The notes beneath the pieces were generated by a model that had not been told where the DNA came from, did no database searches, and saw only the letters and a program-made list of their open reading frames with translations. A stretch of 64,000 nucleotides of DNA. Source: Narthecium ossifragum. Its lineage: Eukaryota; Streptophyta; Magnoliopsida; Dioscoreales; Nartheciaceae. Within the stretch, counting starts at the first letter, position 1. Each line of letters starts with the position of its first letter. Shown in pieces: positions 1 to 10,881 of this stretch. The stretch spans positions 12,270,061 to 12,334,060 of the forward strand of contig OY986967.1 of the NCBI GenBank assembly GCA_963920575.1, read 5' to 3'. Both the position numbers and the translations under genes were made by a program.

Positions 1-924
1 ACGTAGGGGATGAGATCCAATGGAGTGGATTGTACGGGGAAGGTTTAGATCGACGGGATCTGGAGGATGGCCGGCTGTCGGTTTTGAGGGATCGGCGACG
101 GCGAGGCTCGGGGGTGGCTTAGGACGTCGGGATATGGTCTAGGAAGGTCTGCGGGCTACTTTGGAGGGATCTGGGAGTGAGATCGGGGTTGGGCACGGGA
201 TGACGGCGATGGGGACGGAGGTCGGGTTGGCTGTGGATATCACCGGAGACGGTGAAGGACGACGGGAAGGGTATGACCGGAGTCGTGGGAGGTAGGGGAA
301 GTCGGAGGTGGCCTTGGTTGGCGACGGGGGTGGCCGGAGAGGGAACGGCGGTGGAGATCGGCGGGAGCGAGGGTACGGCTTGAGGAGGGAGACGATGAAT
401 AGTGCGGGTGACGTGGCGTGGTGGTGGGGTCGCTGACGTGGCGGAGAGAGAAAGTGACGGGGAGAAGGAAGATGAAGGTGAAGGTGATGCCGGCTGCGGA
501 GAAGATGACCGACGGGGAAGAAGATGAATCTATGGTAGATATCGGGTGGAAGCTATATTATCTCTACTCCTATGATAATTTATCAACTACTCATAATTCA
601 TTCATCATCATGCATCATAACCTAATACAAACTACTAAGGTCCTTTTATAGAGACCTTGACAGAGTCCTAATCCACTAGAAAAACCCCCTTGCTTAATTA
701 GCAAGTAATAAGGTTTCTGACTCAACTCAACTTCCTAACTCAAAGGGACTATTAATTAATTCCTAACCATCAACTAGGACTCAAATAAAGAATAATAATA
801 AATCCTAATTAAATACTCTAGTTTGAACTAGGGAAGTCCAAGTCAAACTAGGAAAGAGGCTGAACCAGTTTGGTTCCTCTTCTGGGTTAGGGTCCAGTTG
901 GTCGAGTCGGATCGACTCGTATCA
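1..924 (-). mobile_element. LTR of family A, truncated by the left window edge
   Basis: The sense strand is minus: read leftward from 924 it begins TGATACGAGTCGATCC, as the complete copy at 10882 does. The TATA-like segment lies near 640-650 and the GC-rich downstream part fills 1-540. Two TGACGTGGC boxes lie at 409-417 and 434-442. It abuts an interior point of a family-B LTR at 925, so it probably inserted there, but its other end and target duplication lie outside the window. No coding function is visible. Confidence 0.8.
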
Positions 925-3288
925 CTTTTACTTGCTGTCCAAGCAAGAAGGTATTCAGGTTGTAGTAGAACTCTCTTGAGGCCTCTATAAAAGGACCTCT
1001 ATAGTTTGTATTAGGGTTTTTATGCATGGACGAATTTATGGAGTTATTATTTAGTAGAGATAAATCATAGGAGTAGAAGTAATATAGGAGTAGCTGTAAC
1101 CCTAGTTTCCACAAAAATCCACCAGCCACCTTCATCTCTCTCTCTACTGCCGGATTATCTCTCCACCAGTCGGCCACCATCCATCGACGTCCGCCGCTGC
1201 CATCTACAGTACACATCCCCATCACCGGCGACCCCCCTTGGCTGCTATGCCTCCCTCCACCACGTTCTCCAAGGCTTGGATCTCCAAGAGAAGCCAGCCA
1301 ACCCTAGAGGAGCTGCAAGATATCCCTCTTCTCCGTCTCCTCCTCTAGTCGTCGCCTTTCTCGTCGAATACCTAGGGTCCTTCTCCAAAACCCTAAAGGT
1401 ATCTCTCGACTTAGCCATATATTTGGTGATGTGCTGTCGCAGGCACTCAAAAATAAAACCAATACCCGTTAAAATGAATGTAGTAGTGCGAGTACGAGTC
1501 GATCCCACGAAAAGTGTTCAGTCGTGTTTTGTGCTAAGTGAACAAAGATGGGGGGTTTTAAACGTGAGGAAAAACAGTAAAGAAATAATCTAAAACGAAG
1601 AAACGAGTTAAATCAAGAGAACAAACCTTGGTCTGAGTCAACATCCACCATCGGAATCCAATAACTGATCATAGATGCAAGTATCAATCAATTTATACCA
1701 TGAATATTCACCGTCCGAATTCAATTCGAAGCTCTCCTCGATCATAGTTAATTAGAAACAAGCGATCTAATCAACCCTAACTACTAGACAACCTAAGACA
1801 AGCGCTGTAGATTTAATCTAGTAGCAGCGTTAAGAATAGGGAGATCGATGAAGCTAAACAACACAAGCACAAGCGGTTGCATTTAATCTAGTTGAATATT
1901 CTTCCTAAGATCTAACAAGATCTTATCAACAGTAAATTATTAGATCCTAGTTGCTTCGCAGATTAGAGGGATCAAACAATTCCGGATTTGATATCAAACC
2001 TAGCAGTAGATCACCATGAATAATAAACTAGTAGGCCTCCTAGCAATTAGACAAGGTAATCATGAAGATTTAATTTCAGAAGAACATCCAATACTCATGT
2101 ATAAACTGAACAATAAAAATAAATTAGATCTCACAGTTTCATTGATTCCGAGGTTTCAGTCTCCTCGACCAAGGATCAAGATTTAGCCACGCAGGGCCAT
2201 CAAGAACAATCCTCCAAAAGATTTCATAAAGCAAAAGAAAACCTAGAAAAAATATAAAAGAGGAGAAAGAGTAGCCAAAAGTGCCTCAAACCCTAGAAAG
2301 AGTCCTATTTATAGCCTCAATTGTATCCACCCTCAGATTAGATCACAATCGTTGATTTTTGTTGCTGGGAAAGTCCGATCGATCGGACCTTGGATGCTGG
2401 ATCGATCGGCCTCATTAAACTCTTCAACTTGTAGTCACGCCCGAGTCCGATCGATGGTCCGATCGATCGAATTCGGTTCCTCTAAAAAGCATACGCTCTG
2501 TCAACTTTAATTCCCAAGTCCGATCGATCGAACTTTAAGTACTGGATCGATCGGAGGCATAAAAATCCACATTCTCTGGGTATTTTTGAGTCCGATAGAT
2601 CCAACTCTAGGAGTCGGATCGATCTAGCTCAATAGGAGTGATGGTTCGATTGATCGAACCATATTCAGCCAAAAACTACATGTTCTGTCACGGTTTTGCC
2701 AGGTCCGATCGATCGGACCTTCGCTCGGACTTCCAGCTTATTTTCCTTTCTGCCATTCAGACTGCGCATCGGTACTGAAATTGCCGTAACTTCCTCTAGG
2801 AAACTCGGAATCACGAACCGTAAAATTCTCCAGAATCTAGACTTCAAGAGCTTTCCAACCATATATGGTACATCCTCTGGTTCTTCATTAGCAGGTACAG
2901 ATAAATCTTTAAAGTTGATCCATGCACTCTTTTCAGCTTCTTTTCGACTTAAGGACTTCAATTGCATCCTAAATCAAAATATAAGAATAATGAGTGTATT
3001 TAGGAACTAAATAAGCATAGGAGACTAAATATTAAGGGATAAAAATATAACATTATGCATTCTCATCATTTGGCTAAAGAGGATCTGAGACAAGGCAAGA
3101 GACCAGGTAAGGTATCCCTCTTCTCATCCGTCTCCTCCTGTAGTCTTCGCCTTCCTCGTCGAATACCTAGGGTCCTTCTCCTAAAACCCTAAAGGTATCT
3201 CTCGACCTAGCCATAGATTTGGCTAAAGAGGATCTGAGACATGGCAAGAGACTAGGTACGAAGGCCCTATAGAAGGTGCATCGTAACA
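925..3288 (+). mobile_element. 5' LTR of family B (copy B1), interrupted by solo LTR C1
   Basis: The segment 925-1426 plus 3069-3288 matches the complete family-B LTR at 7712-8564. Its TATA box (CTCTATAAAAGGACC) is near 984-998. The LTR ends ...GCATCGTAACA at 3288 and is followed two bases later by a primer-binding site, so this is a 5' LTR. The first part of the LTR is missing, where family A abuts. About 150 bp near the 3' end is duplicated: the segment from TTTGGCTAAAGAGG occurs at about 3069 and again at about 3220. Confidence 0.8.
1427..3068 (-). mobile_element. Solo LTR of family C, 1642 bp
   Basis: It begins TGATG and ends CATCA, flanked by the 5-bp duplication TTTGG (1422-1426 and 3069-3073). 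The uninterrupted family-B sequence is present near 3217, which confirms an insertion. Read on the minus strand it has a TATA box (CTATAAATAG, 2305-2314) and, upstream of that, an array of GATCGATC palindromes between about 2374 and 2715. The phrase GTCGATCCCAC near 1498 is typical of Athila/Tat-like LTRs. No PBS or internal region is present, so this is a solo LTR. Confidence 0.85.
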
Positions 3289-3291
3289 ACT

Positions 3292-3303
3292 TGGTATCAG
3301 AGC
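3292..3303 (+). other. Primer-binding site of B1 (initiator tRNA-Met)
   Basis: TGGTATCAGAGC is complementary to the 3' end of plant initiator tRNA-Met including CCA. It lies three bases after the LTR end at 3288. This fixes the orientation of the element as plus strand. Confidence 0.9.
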
Positions 3304-3477
3304 TCTTTCCTCCTACCTGTGCCACCCGGAATCCTTCCATAAAAAGTCCACAAGGCTGGAGCAACCCCTACAAGTGCTCCCCAGGAGCGGGATCTTCCCG
3401 TAACCTACAAATTGATCGCAGGCCTCAACAGGGCGTCGCTGTTCTTGCGGGCATCGCAGCACAAGACCCGGGCTCTT

Positions 3478-3969
3478 ATGCAGGGACTCTCTGAATCCGT
3501 AGCTACCATGGCGTTGCAGATGCAAACGTGGAATCTAGGATCTGTAGGAAGGCAAGGTGAGAACCCTAACCCTAACCCTACTTTCCCTAGAGCTTCCCAT
3601 GGAGCCGTCCCTATCCAAGGAGGAACCACCCATATCCCCAACTATGTCCTAGTTAGATCAGGTCCAATTACTCCTAACCAATTTACTACCCATCCGGTTC
3701 AACCCCCGCCTATACCTGGCCCCACTACCCTTCCACCACCACCACAACAGCCCCTATATCCGCCCTATCACCCACCTCCCTACCAGCAGCCTACGCCCCC
3801 TCTCTATGCACCGTACAACCCTTTTCCTCCCTACAATACACCACCTCCTTATCAGCCTCTACCTTTTCCCTATGCACCGTACAACCCTTATCCTCCCTAC
3901 AATACACCACCTCCTTATCATCCCTTACCTTCATCGTACAACCAACCCTTATCCTCCCTAGAATTATGA
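3478..3969 (+). pseudogene. Proline-rich internal ORF of element B1, truncated
   Basis: The first in-frame ATG is at 3478 and the frame closes at a TGA ending at 3969, giving about 163 residues. The product is dominated by Pro, Tyr and Pro-Pro-Tyr repeats (for example PPYQPLPFPYAPYNPYPPYN). It lies where gag is expected, 170 bp after the PBS, and is collinear with the longer frame at 7433-9595, which continues well beyond this stop. I recognise no gag, zinc knuckle or protease motif. It may be a diverged gag N-terminus or the leader of a non-autonomous element. A cell-wall extensin is unlikely because there is no signal peptide and it sits inside an LTR element. Confidence 0.5.
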
Positions 3970-4044
3970 ATCTGATAAAATACAAATATCTCTTCCTATG
4001 ATTGGTTCTTCCTTTTTATAGTTCTAACTTCATCCAACCAAACC

Positions 4045-4290
4045 TAAGAATACACGATACCGGCTGTCACTACAGGCAACGCGTAGCAAAAGTTCATCGG
4101 GACAAAGCCCTAACTCTAATCGGATCTCTAAGAATACACAATACCAACTCTCACTATCGGCAATGCATAGCAAACATCTCACGGGATAGAGCCCCAACCT
4201 TGTCTTACCATATCCCTAAGAATATACAATACCAGCTGTCACTACGGGTAATGTATAGCAAAGGTCTCGCAAGACTCGGTAGGAGAATCA
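4045..4290. repeat. Tandem repeat, about 84-88 bp, nearly three units
   Basis: Units begin with TAAGAATA at 4045, 4129 and 4217, and each runs through a TGTCACTAC- or CTCACTATC-like core and a GCRTAGCAAA block. The third unit decays near 4285. It lies between the B1 proline ORF and a C-like LTR. No coding role is evident. Confidence 0.7.
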
Positions 4291-4439
4291 AAAGAGAAGA
4301 CTATGGGCTTGTAAGATCATGAAAGAAGCATGACTGGATTCATAATATTAATCATCCACATAGAAATCTATAATCTGAAAATAATATTTAAAGATCCAAT
4401 ATATAGAAAAGAGTTTAACAATGAAGATTAAAAACTATG

Positions 4440-5466
4440 AACCATTGTTGGAGAAGAAGCCCTAATCCTCGCTATATCATCCGTCCGCCATGCCCGCGGA
4501 TTACTCGGCCATGGATGGAGATGTCTTCATCTTCTTCCCTTGGACAACGTCCAGAAAGAGCCTCCAAAAACGTCCAAGAAGTCCCCCTCAAACCCTAGAA
4601 AGAGTCCTATTTATAGCCCCAAAGTCTCTCCATCAACGGATTTGATCTAAACCGTTGATTTAATTCACTGGGAACGTCCGATCGATCCTTCTCGGGGTGA
4701 TGGATGGATCGGATGCGTTAAAATCTTCAACTTCTCACTTTGCCCGTGTCCGATCGATCGGACTAAGGGAGTCGGATCGATCGATTTCGTAAAAATCCTC
4801 AGTCTCTGGCTATTCCCGAGTCCGATCGATGGATGGATCGATCGAACTGTGTTCCTCTAAAAAGCATACGTTATGTCACCCTTTAATTCCCATGTCCGAT
4901 CGATCGAATTATGAGTGTTGGATCGATCGGTTGAGTAAAAATCCGCTGTTTTTGGCTTTTTTCGAGTCCGATCGATCGAACCATTGGTGTCGGATCGATC
5001 GGACCCCATAGGAGCAATGGAGGGATTGATCGGATCGCTTATGGCTGAAAAACATAGGTTCTGTCATGTTTCTGCGTGGTCCGATCGATCGGCGGATCGC
5101 TCGGACTTCCAGCTTATTTTCCTTTCTGCCTTTCAGACTGCGCCATCGGTACTGAAATTGCCGTAACTTCCTCTAGCAAACTTGGAATCACGAACCGTAA
5201 AATACTCCAGAATCTAAACTTCAAGAGCTTTCCAACCGTATGTGGCACATCATCTGGTTCTTCATGAGCAGGTACAGATTAATCTTTAAAGTTGATCCAT
5301 GCACTCTTTTCAGCTTCTTTTAGCTCCAATTTCCTGCATTTTCCAAACAACCATGTGAAGCAACATATAGATATAAAAATAGTAATAAAGATGCTGATTA
5401 AGGATAATAATCTAGCAATTGAGATGGTTATAAGACTGTTCAGAGTGCACTTTCATGCACTCATCA
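4440..5466 (-). mobile_element. Partial LTR related to family C (copy C2)
   Basis: It shares with C1 the TATA segment (CTATTTATAG, 4608-4617), the GATCGATC palindrome array (about 4677-5105), the block around 5140-5330 and the end ...CTCATCA at 5466. The left part differs from C1, so the start is approximate. No matching target duplication was found, and the right end abuts an inverted piece of a family-B LTR, so this locus has been rearranged. Confidence 0.65.
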
Positions 5467-5528
5467 TGGGCCCATCCAAGCAAGGACGTGGGTCCCTTCT
5501 TGGAATTGCTCGGTTCGACCTCGTATCA
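5467..5528 (-). mobile_element. Inverted 62-bp tip of a family-B LTR
   Basis: This is the reverse complement of the first ~62 bases of the B LTR at 7712. It ends ...CCTCGTATCA exactly where a plus-strand B LTR interior begins at 5529. It marks an inversion or foldback junction at the LTR end. Confidence 0.75.
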
Positions 5529-6148
5529 GTTATTAATTGATTTATTAGTTTGGATTATGATTGAGTCAGTTTTCTATTAGTAGTTATCTTGATTGAGTCT
5601 TATTAGGAAAGGATTGTAACCTGCTTATTATAACAAGATAGTAGTTATCTGAGTAGGACTCTCTTGAGGCCTCTATAAAGGACCTCCATAGTTTGTATTA
5701 GGGTATGACGAATTATGAGAATAAAATAGAGTTATTAGTAGGATAATTTAGGAGTAGCTGTAACCCTAGGAGTAGCTGTAACTTAATCTTCCACAAATCC
5801 CCCAGCCACCTTCATCTCTCTCTATTGTCGGATTCTCTCTCCACCAGCCGGCCGCCATCCATCGCCGCCCGTCGCTGCCATCTACAGTGCACGCCCCCAT
5901 CGCCGGCGTCCATCCTTGGCCGCCGCACCTCCTCCGCCACCTCCCTTGGCTTGGATCTCCAAGAGAAGCCATCCAACCCTAGAGGAGCTGCAAGGTATCT
6001 CTTCTCATCCGTCTCCTCCTCTAGTCTTCGCCTTCCTCGTCGAATACCCTAAAGGTATCTCTCGACTTAGCCATAGATTTGGCTAAAGAGGATCTGAGAT
6101 AAGGCAAGAGACCATGTACGAAAGCCCTATAGAAGGTGCATCATGTCA
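5529..6148 (+). mobile_element. 5' LTR of family B (copy B3), missing its first part
   Basis: It matches the B LTR from the TTATTAATTGATTTATTAG segment to the end ...GCATCATGTCA. The TATA box CTCTATAAAGGACC is near 5672-5685. It is followed by a PBS at 6152, so it is the 5' LTR of a second B element whose internal region lies at 6161-6165, 7428-7711 and 8565-9595. Confidence 0.8.
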
Positions 6149-6151
6149 ACT

Positions 6152-6163
6152 TGGTATCAGAGC
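6152..6163 (+). other. Primer-binding site of B3 (initiator tRNA-Met)
   Basis: TGGTATCAGAGC lies three bases after the LTR end. The sequence continues AGCTC and is then cut by a solo family-A LTR. The same AGAGCTC junction is intact in element B1 at 3299-3305. Confidence 0.9.
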
Positions 6164-6165
6164 TC

Positions 6166-7427
6166 TGATACGAGCGGTCTACTCATAATCCTCTCGTATC
6201 GGGTCTTTACTGCTCCAATCGATCAGAATTGGCCTGATCGGATTTGATTTGAGTCCAATTGGCTGAATCTGGCTAATTGGATCGGATCTGGCTGAGCCTG
6301 ACTGGATAGGACTTGAATGGGTCAAGTCTGAGTTGATCTGAATCAGGTTGACCTGGTTGGATTGGATTGCATCCGAATTGAGTGGCTGAGCTGAACCAGG
6401 TTGGGCTGAGTCTGATTCAAGTGGCTGGCTGGAATGATCCGACGACTGAGGAGTCGCCGGAGTGGATCGCCGGCGTAGGGGCGGCGGCGGTGGTCGGGAT
6501 CTTGGCAGGGAAGGTCGTAGGACGGTGTGGAAGAGATCCAACGGCACGGATCTGGGAGATGGGTGGCGGATCGGCTCGGCGGGGCCTGGAACGGTCGGGA
6601 TCGGGTCTAGGGAGGTAGGCCTGGAACTTAGGAGGGATTTGGGAGGGTTGATAGTGGCCGGACAGGGAAGGGGTGACGAAGCTCGGGAGGTTGGGTTGCC
6701 ATGGAGATCACCGGAGACGGTGAAGAGCGACGGGAAAGAGATGGCCTGGGTCGTGGGGCTTAGAGGAAGAGGATGGAGGTCTTGGATGGCGACGGGGATG
6801 GCTGGAGAGGAGAGAACGGCGATGGTCGGCGGTAGCGTAGGGTTTGGGCACGGGAGAGAGAAGAAGATGACAATGACGATGACGTGGCAGGGAAGCTGAC
6901 GTGGCGCTCACATGGAGGAGAGAGAAAGTGATGGGGAGAGAGAAATTCCGGTGGAGGTGATGCCGGCTGCAGAGAAAATGACCGACGGGGAAGAAGGTGG
7001 ATCAATGGTGGATTTTCTGGTGAAAGCTGCATTACCTCTACTACTCCTATGATATTCTACTCCTATGATATTCTATCAACTATTCTTAATTCTTCATCAT
7101 TCATCATCATGACCTACAAACTAATAATGTCTTTTTATAGAGACCTTGACAGAGTCCTAATCCAACTAGAAAACCCCCTTGCTCAATTAGCAAGTAATAA
7201 GGCTTTCAGACTCAACTCAACTTCCTAACTCAAATGGACTCTTAATTAATTCCTAACAATCAAATATTAACTATGACTCAATTAAATATAAAAGAATAAT
7301 TATAAATCCAAATCAAATACTCTAGTTTGAACTAGGGAAGTCCAAGCAAACTAGGAAAGAGGCTGAACCAGTTTGGTTCCTCTTCTGGGTTCGGGTCCAG
7401 TTGGTCGAGTCGGATCGACTCGTATAA
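6166..7427 (-). mobile_element. Solo LTR of family A, 1262 bp
   Basis: It begins TGATACGAGCGG and ends ACTCGTATAA (the expected CA has decayed). It is flanked by AGCTC at 6161-6165 and 7428-7432, and the empty site is present in B1 at 3301-3305. The sense strand is minus, with the TATA segment near 7130-7145 and TGACGTGGC boxes at 6880-6888 and 6897-6905. The segment 6180-6440 is a degenerate repeat rich in TTGG/CTGA words. ORFs across its GC-rich half are compositional. Confidence 0.88.
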
Positions 7428-7432
7428 AGCTC

Positions 7433-9595
7433 CGTTCCGTGGACTGTGCCGCCCAAAGCCTTCTAGAAGCTACTCTGATGGCTGGAGTACCAGCCCCTAT
7501 TCCGCCCTATGTCTTGGTGGGATCAGAACCAACTTCTCCTTTCTCACTTCCTACTCACCCAACTTGTGCCCTACCAGTCTATCCTAGACCGCCACCTACG
7601 ATACCTCTTCCACATCATCATCCCTTACCTCCATCATCATCCCTACAGAACCCTAACACTAACCCTACTTGCCCTAGAACTCCCCATGGAGCCGTCCCTA
7701 TCCAAGGAGGATGATACGAGGTCGAACCGAGCCATTCCAAGAAGGGACCCACGTCCTTGCTTGGATGGGCCCACGCCAAGGAGTTGGCTGCACCCAAGTC
7801 CCTTTGGGCGTTCTAAGCTCAGCCGGCCAAAGGAATCCTATTCCTAGTTGGTTTGCTTACTTAGATGATTTCCTATTTAGTAATTATCTTGATTGAGTCA
7901 GTTTCCTAGTTTGAGTTCAATTTATGATTTGCTTTATTAGTTCCTATTAAGAGTCCTAGTAATCAGGAAGTTTGAGTTATGATTGAGTCTGAGTAGGAAG
8001 GTATGGTTACTTGCTGATTAAAGCAAGGTAGTTCTCTAGTTGTAGCAGAACTCTCTTGAGGCCTCTATAAAAGGACCTCCATAGCTTGTAATTATGCATG
8101 GACGAATTTATGAGAGTTATTATTTAGTAGAGATAAATCCTAGGAGTAGAAGTAATATAGGAGTAGCTATAACTTAGTTTCCACAAAAATCCACCAGCCA
8201 CCTTCTTCTCTCTCTACAGCCGGATTCTTCTCCACCTGCCGGCCACTATCATCACCGCCGCTACCAGCCACCTCCGCCGTCCAACCCCAAGTCCCCGGCG
8301 TCTCCTTGGCTGCCGTGCTTCCCTCCACCACGTTCTCCAAGGCTTGGATCTCCAAGAGAAGCCAGCCAACCCTAGAGGAGCTGCAAGGTATCCCTCTTCT
8401 CATCCATCTCCTCCTCTAGTCTTCGCATTCCTCGTCGAATACCTAGGGTCCTTCTCCTAAGACCCTAAAGGTATCTCTCGACCTAGCTCTAGATTTGGCT
8501 AAAAAGGATCTGAGATAAGGCAAGAGACCCGGTACGAAAGCCCTTGAGAAGGTGCATCGTATCAGAGGAACCGACCATATTCCCAACTATGCCATAGTTG
8601 GATCAGGTCCAATTACTCCTAACCAGTCTACTACCCAACCGGTTCAACCCCCGCCTATGCCTGGCCCCACCACCTTTCCACCACCACCACATCAGCCTCT
8701 ATATCCAACCTATCACCCCCATCCATACCAGCAGCCTACTCCATATGTCCCCTACAACACAATTCTTCCCCAACCCTATTATTACCCACCTCACACCCCA
8801 CCAGCCTATGAACCTACCCATTATCCAAACCATGAGCCCCCTATCCCTCCCTACAAACCAGCACCTCTTTATCAGCCATTACCTCCACCCTACAACCAAC
8901 CCAAACATGCAAACACCAACGGGTATTTGAGTACAACTTGGACTCCAAATCCTACTGGAATTAGGATTATAAATCCTACTCCAACTAGAAATTCAAGTCA
9001 AACTCAGAGTACAACTTGGACTCAAGATCCTACTGGAACTAGGATTGCAAATCCTACTCCAACTAGGAATCCTAGTCAAACTTGGAGTACGACTTACCCT
9101 ACAGCTGAACAATGGAAGGAAGCTGTCCAGAGTTGGATCCCTTTGCCTTACCCTTCAGTAGAACAGTGGGAAGCAATGATCCAACGATATTCACCTTTAA
9201 ATCAGTCAAGCCCTATCGGAGTTAACATTCCCAGTCAAAATCCCATTCTAACCGTGACTTGGATTGCAGAACCTAAACCCAGCCCAACCTGGATTAGGAC
9301 TCCACAGACGACTCCGACTCTGACTCCACATGAGATTCCGAGATCAATTCCAAGTGGGGCTGCAGCAACCATCAGGGAAGAAGAGATCAAGGAGATAGTT
9401 GAGGAGGAACAACTATCAGATCCTCAGCTTGAGCACCCCCCTCTGCCACCTTACCCAACTTCATCACCTCAGCCAGATCCCGCCCCACATCTCAGCCCAG
9501 TGAGTACCCTGCCATCCATCTCTTTCATTATCCCCTTCATCCAAACCCTACATCCCCACCACCAGCAATTCCTCTTCGGCAGCCCCCGTCACTAA
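7433..9595 (+). pseudogene. Proline-rich internal ORF of element B3, split by a solo LTR
   Basis: The frame is open from about 7433 to the insertion point at 7711 and resumes at 8570, ending at a stop at 9595. The second part alone is about 340 codons. It has a Pro/Tyr-rich stretch (8600-8920), then two ~28-residue Thr/Asn/Pro repeats around 8930-9090 (motif STTWTxxPTGxRI), a Trp-containing segment (EQWKEAVQSW and EQWEAMIQRY, about 9107-9195), and a Pro-rich tail. The two EQW segments may be a short repeat. I recognise no retroviral domain. Its position after the PBS suggests a gag-like product. The element is dead: it is disrupted by the LTR insertion, and no pol follows. Confidence 0.55.
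7712..8564 (+). mobile_element. Solo LTR of family B, 853 bp, complete
   Basis: It begins TGATACGAGGTCG, ends GCATCGTATCA, and is flanked by GAGGA at 7707-7711 and 8565-8569. The same site is uninterrupted in element B1 at 3620-3624. The TATA box (CTCTATAAAAGGACC) is near 8065-8080. This copy defines the full LTR of the family and serves as the reference for the truncated copies B1, B3, B4 and B5. Confidence 0.92.
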
Positions 9596-10881
9596 CCAAG
9601 GCCCTCCTCACTAACCAAGGCCCTCCTCACTCTTAACCCAATCCCAAATCCCTCTCCTTCAACTCCGGCAGCAACCCCCAAGGTAATCGTTGCCTACCTG
9701 TCCCTGATCCTACCATAACCTCTTTCCATGGCCCACTGAAGGATTTCTCAAGCCACCAAAGACCGTCCCCTAACCCTCCTGACCCTTCCCATAGCCTTAC
9801 CGAGGCCGACCCCAAACCCCCTCTAGATCCGCCACCCGTACCGAACCCCCATCCTCTCATCCCCTCTTCTCCATCTACCCCAAATACAGCCCGGCCTACT
9901 CGGCCCTAAGGTCTCTGCGACGGGTTTACTGAAGACACCGGCTGAATTGACCCGAATGAACCTCGAGTCCAAACTCGGCAATCCTGCGAAGGTGGAAAAT
10001 CCTGGAAACTCCTCAAAAGGACGGCTGCACAAACAATACGAGGGAAACCTGCTCTCCCGAGCACCCTCAAAAACAAAGGGGGAGGAGATCACCACAGATT
10101 GGTGAACAACCCTAGCTCTCGGCAACTAGAAGGCACGCCAACTCGTGACCTTCAACGAGAGCAAACAATGCCGTCAGGTGTACCCGCGACACCTTCCCAC
10201 GGCCAACAAACGCAACTCGATGCGCGACCAACCAGCACAAACCGAGGAAGCCGTCGAACCCTAATGTGTCACACACGTGGGCGACGGACACCTAGAGGTC
10301 TCCAGCCTCTAGAAAACGCCCCGACAAGAGCAACTAACCCAAGCTCTTGTCCTAAATCGGTTGCTACTCCCAAAGTCACGCCCGACTCCAGTCCCAAGCC
10401 AACACAGCTGCACGAGGACGAGTCACAAGGGGGAAACACCCAGCCCCACAAGAAAACCACGAGCCGCAAGACACTCCGAAAGCTAAAGGCTGATGCTGAA
10501 AGCTGACATCTGGAAGAAGACGGCTCTAAAACGAGCTGCTGTTGAAGCTGCTCTTTGCCAAGAAGTGTGCAAAACTCTGGTAAGACTGGACGTTGTCTCG
10601 TCTCTTGCAAGGCTCTATCTGGAATCTAAATTGCCGCGTCTGCCACAGGTACCTGCCCCAGCTGAGGCATCAACCCATTGCTCTGCTCCACGCCGTGCGT
10701 CACACCCGACTGCTCTGTGGTAAGCGTCTCGCGCCCCCCACAACCAGCACCGTCGGCGGAAAGGCTCCCAGCGGCTAGCACTCGAGCACCCTGCGGGTTC
10801 CCTCTCAGTCTGGCGGTCCAGGCTACCTCTCAAAAGACTAGCACGACGGTGCTGCTGTCACGACTGTCGCTGATGCTGAAA
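9596..10881. mobile_element. Internal retroelement sequence, boundary unresolved
   Basis: This is GC-rich sequence between the B3 ORF stop and the family-A solo LTR. Short ORFs occur on both strands, but none shows a domain I recognise. The last part (up to 10881) is continuous with 12277-13081 once the solo LTR is removed, so at least that part belongs to element F1 read on the minus strand. The B3/F1 junction lies somewhere in 9600-10870, and I cannot place it. Confidence 0.45.

Noticed and set aside
2374..2715. CRISPR-like array of short palindromic repeats
   Set aside because: Repeats are short and imperfect, spacers are not unique and of uneven length, and the array lies in an LTR of a plant genome.
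3558..3580. Telomere-like CCCTAA repeats
   Set aside because: Only about three hexamers, inside a proline-rich retroelement frame; the plant telomere unit is the heptamer CCCTAAA.
3478..3969. Extensin or proline-rich cell-wall protein gene
   Set aside because: No signal peptide, and it sits between a retroelement PBS and other LTR sequence in two collinear copies.
6179..7032. ORFs of 90-145 codons on both strands
   Set aside because: They fall inside a family-A solo LTR with target duplications; the frames are not conserved in the other A copies.
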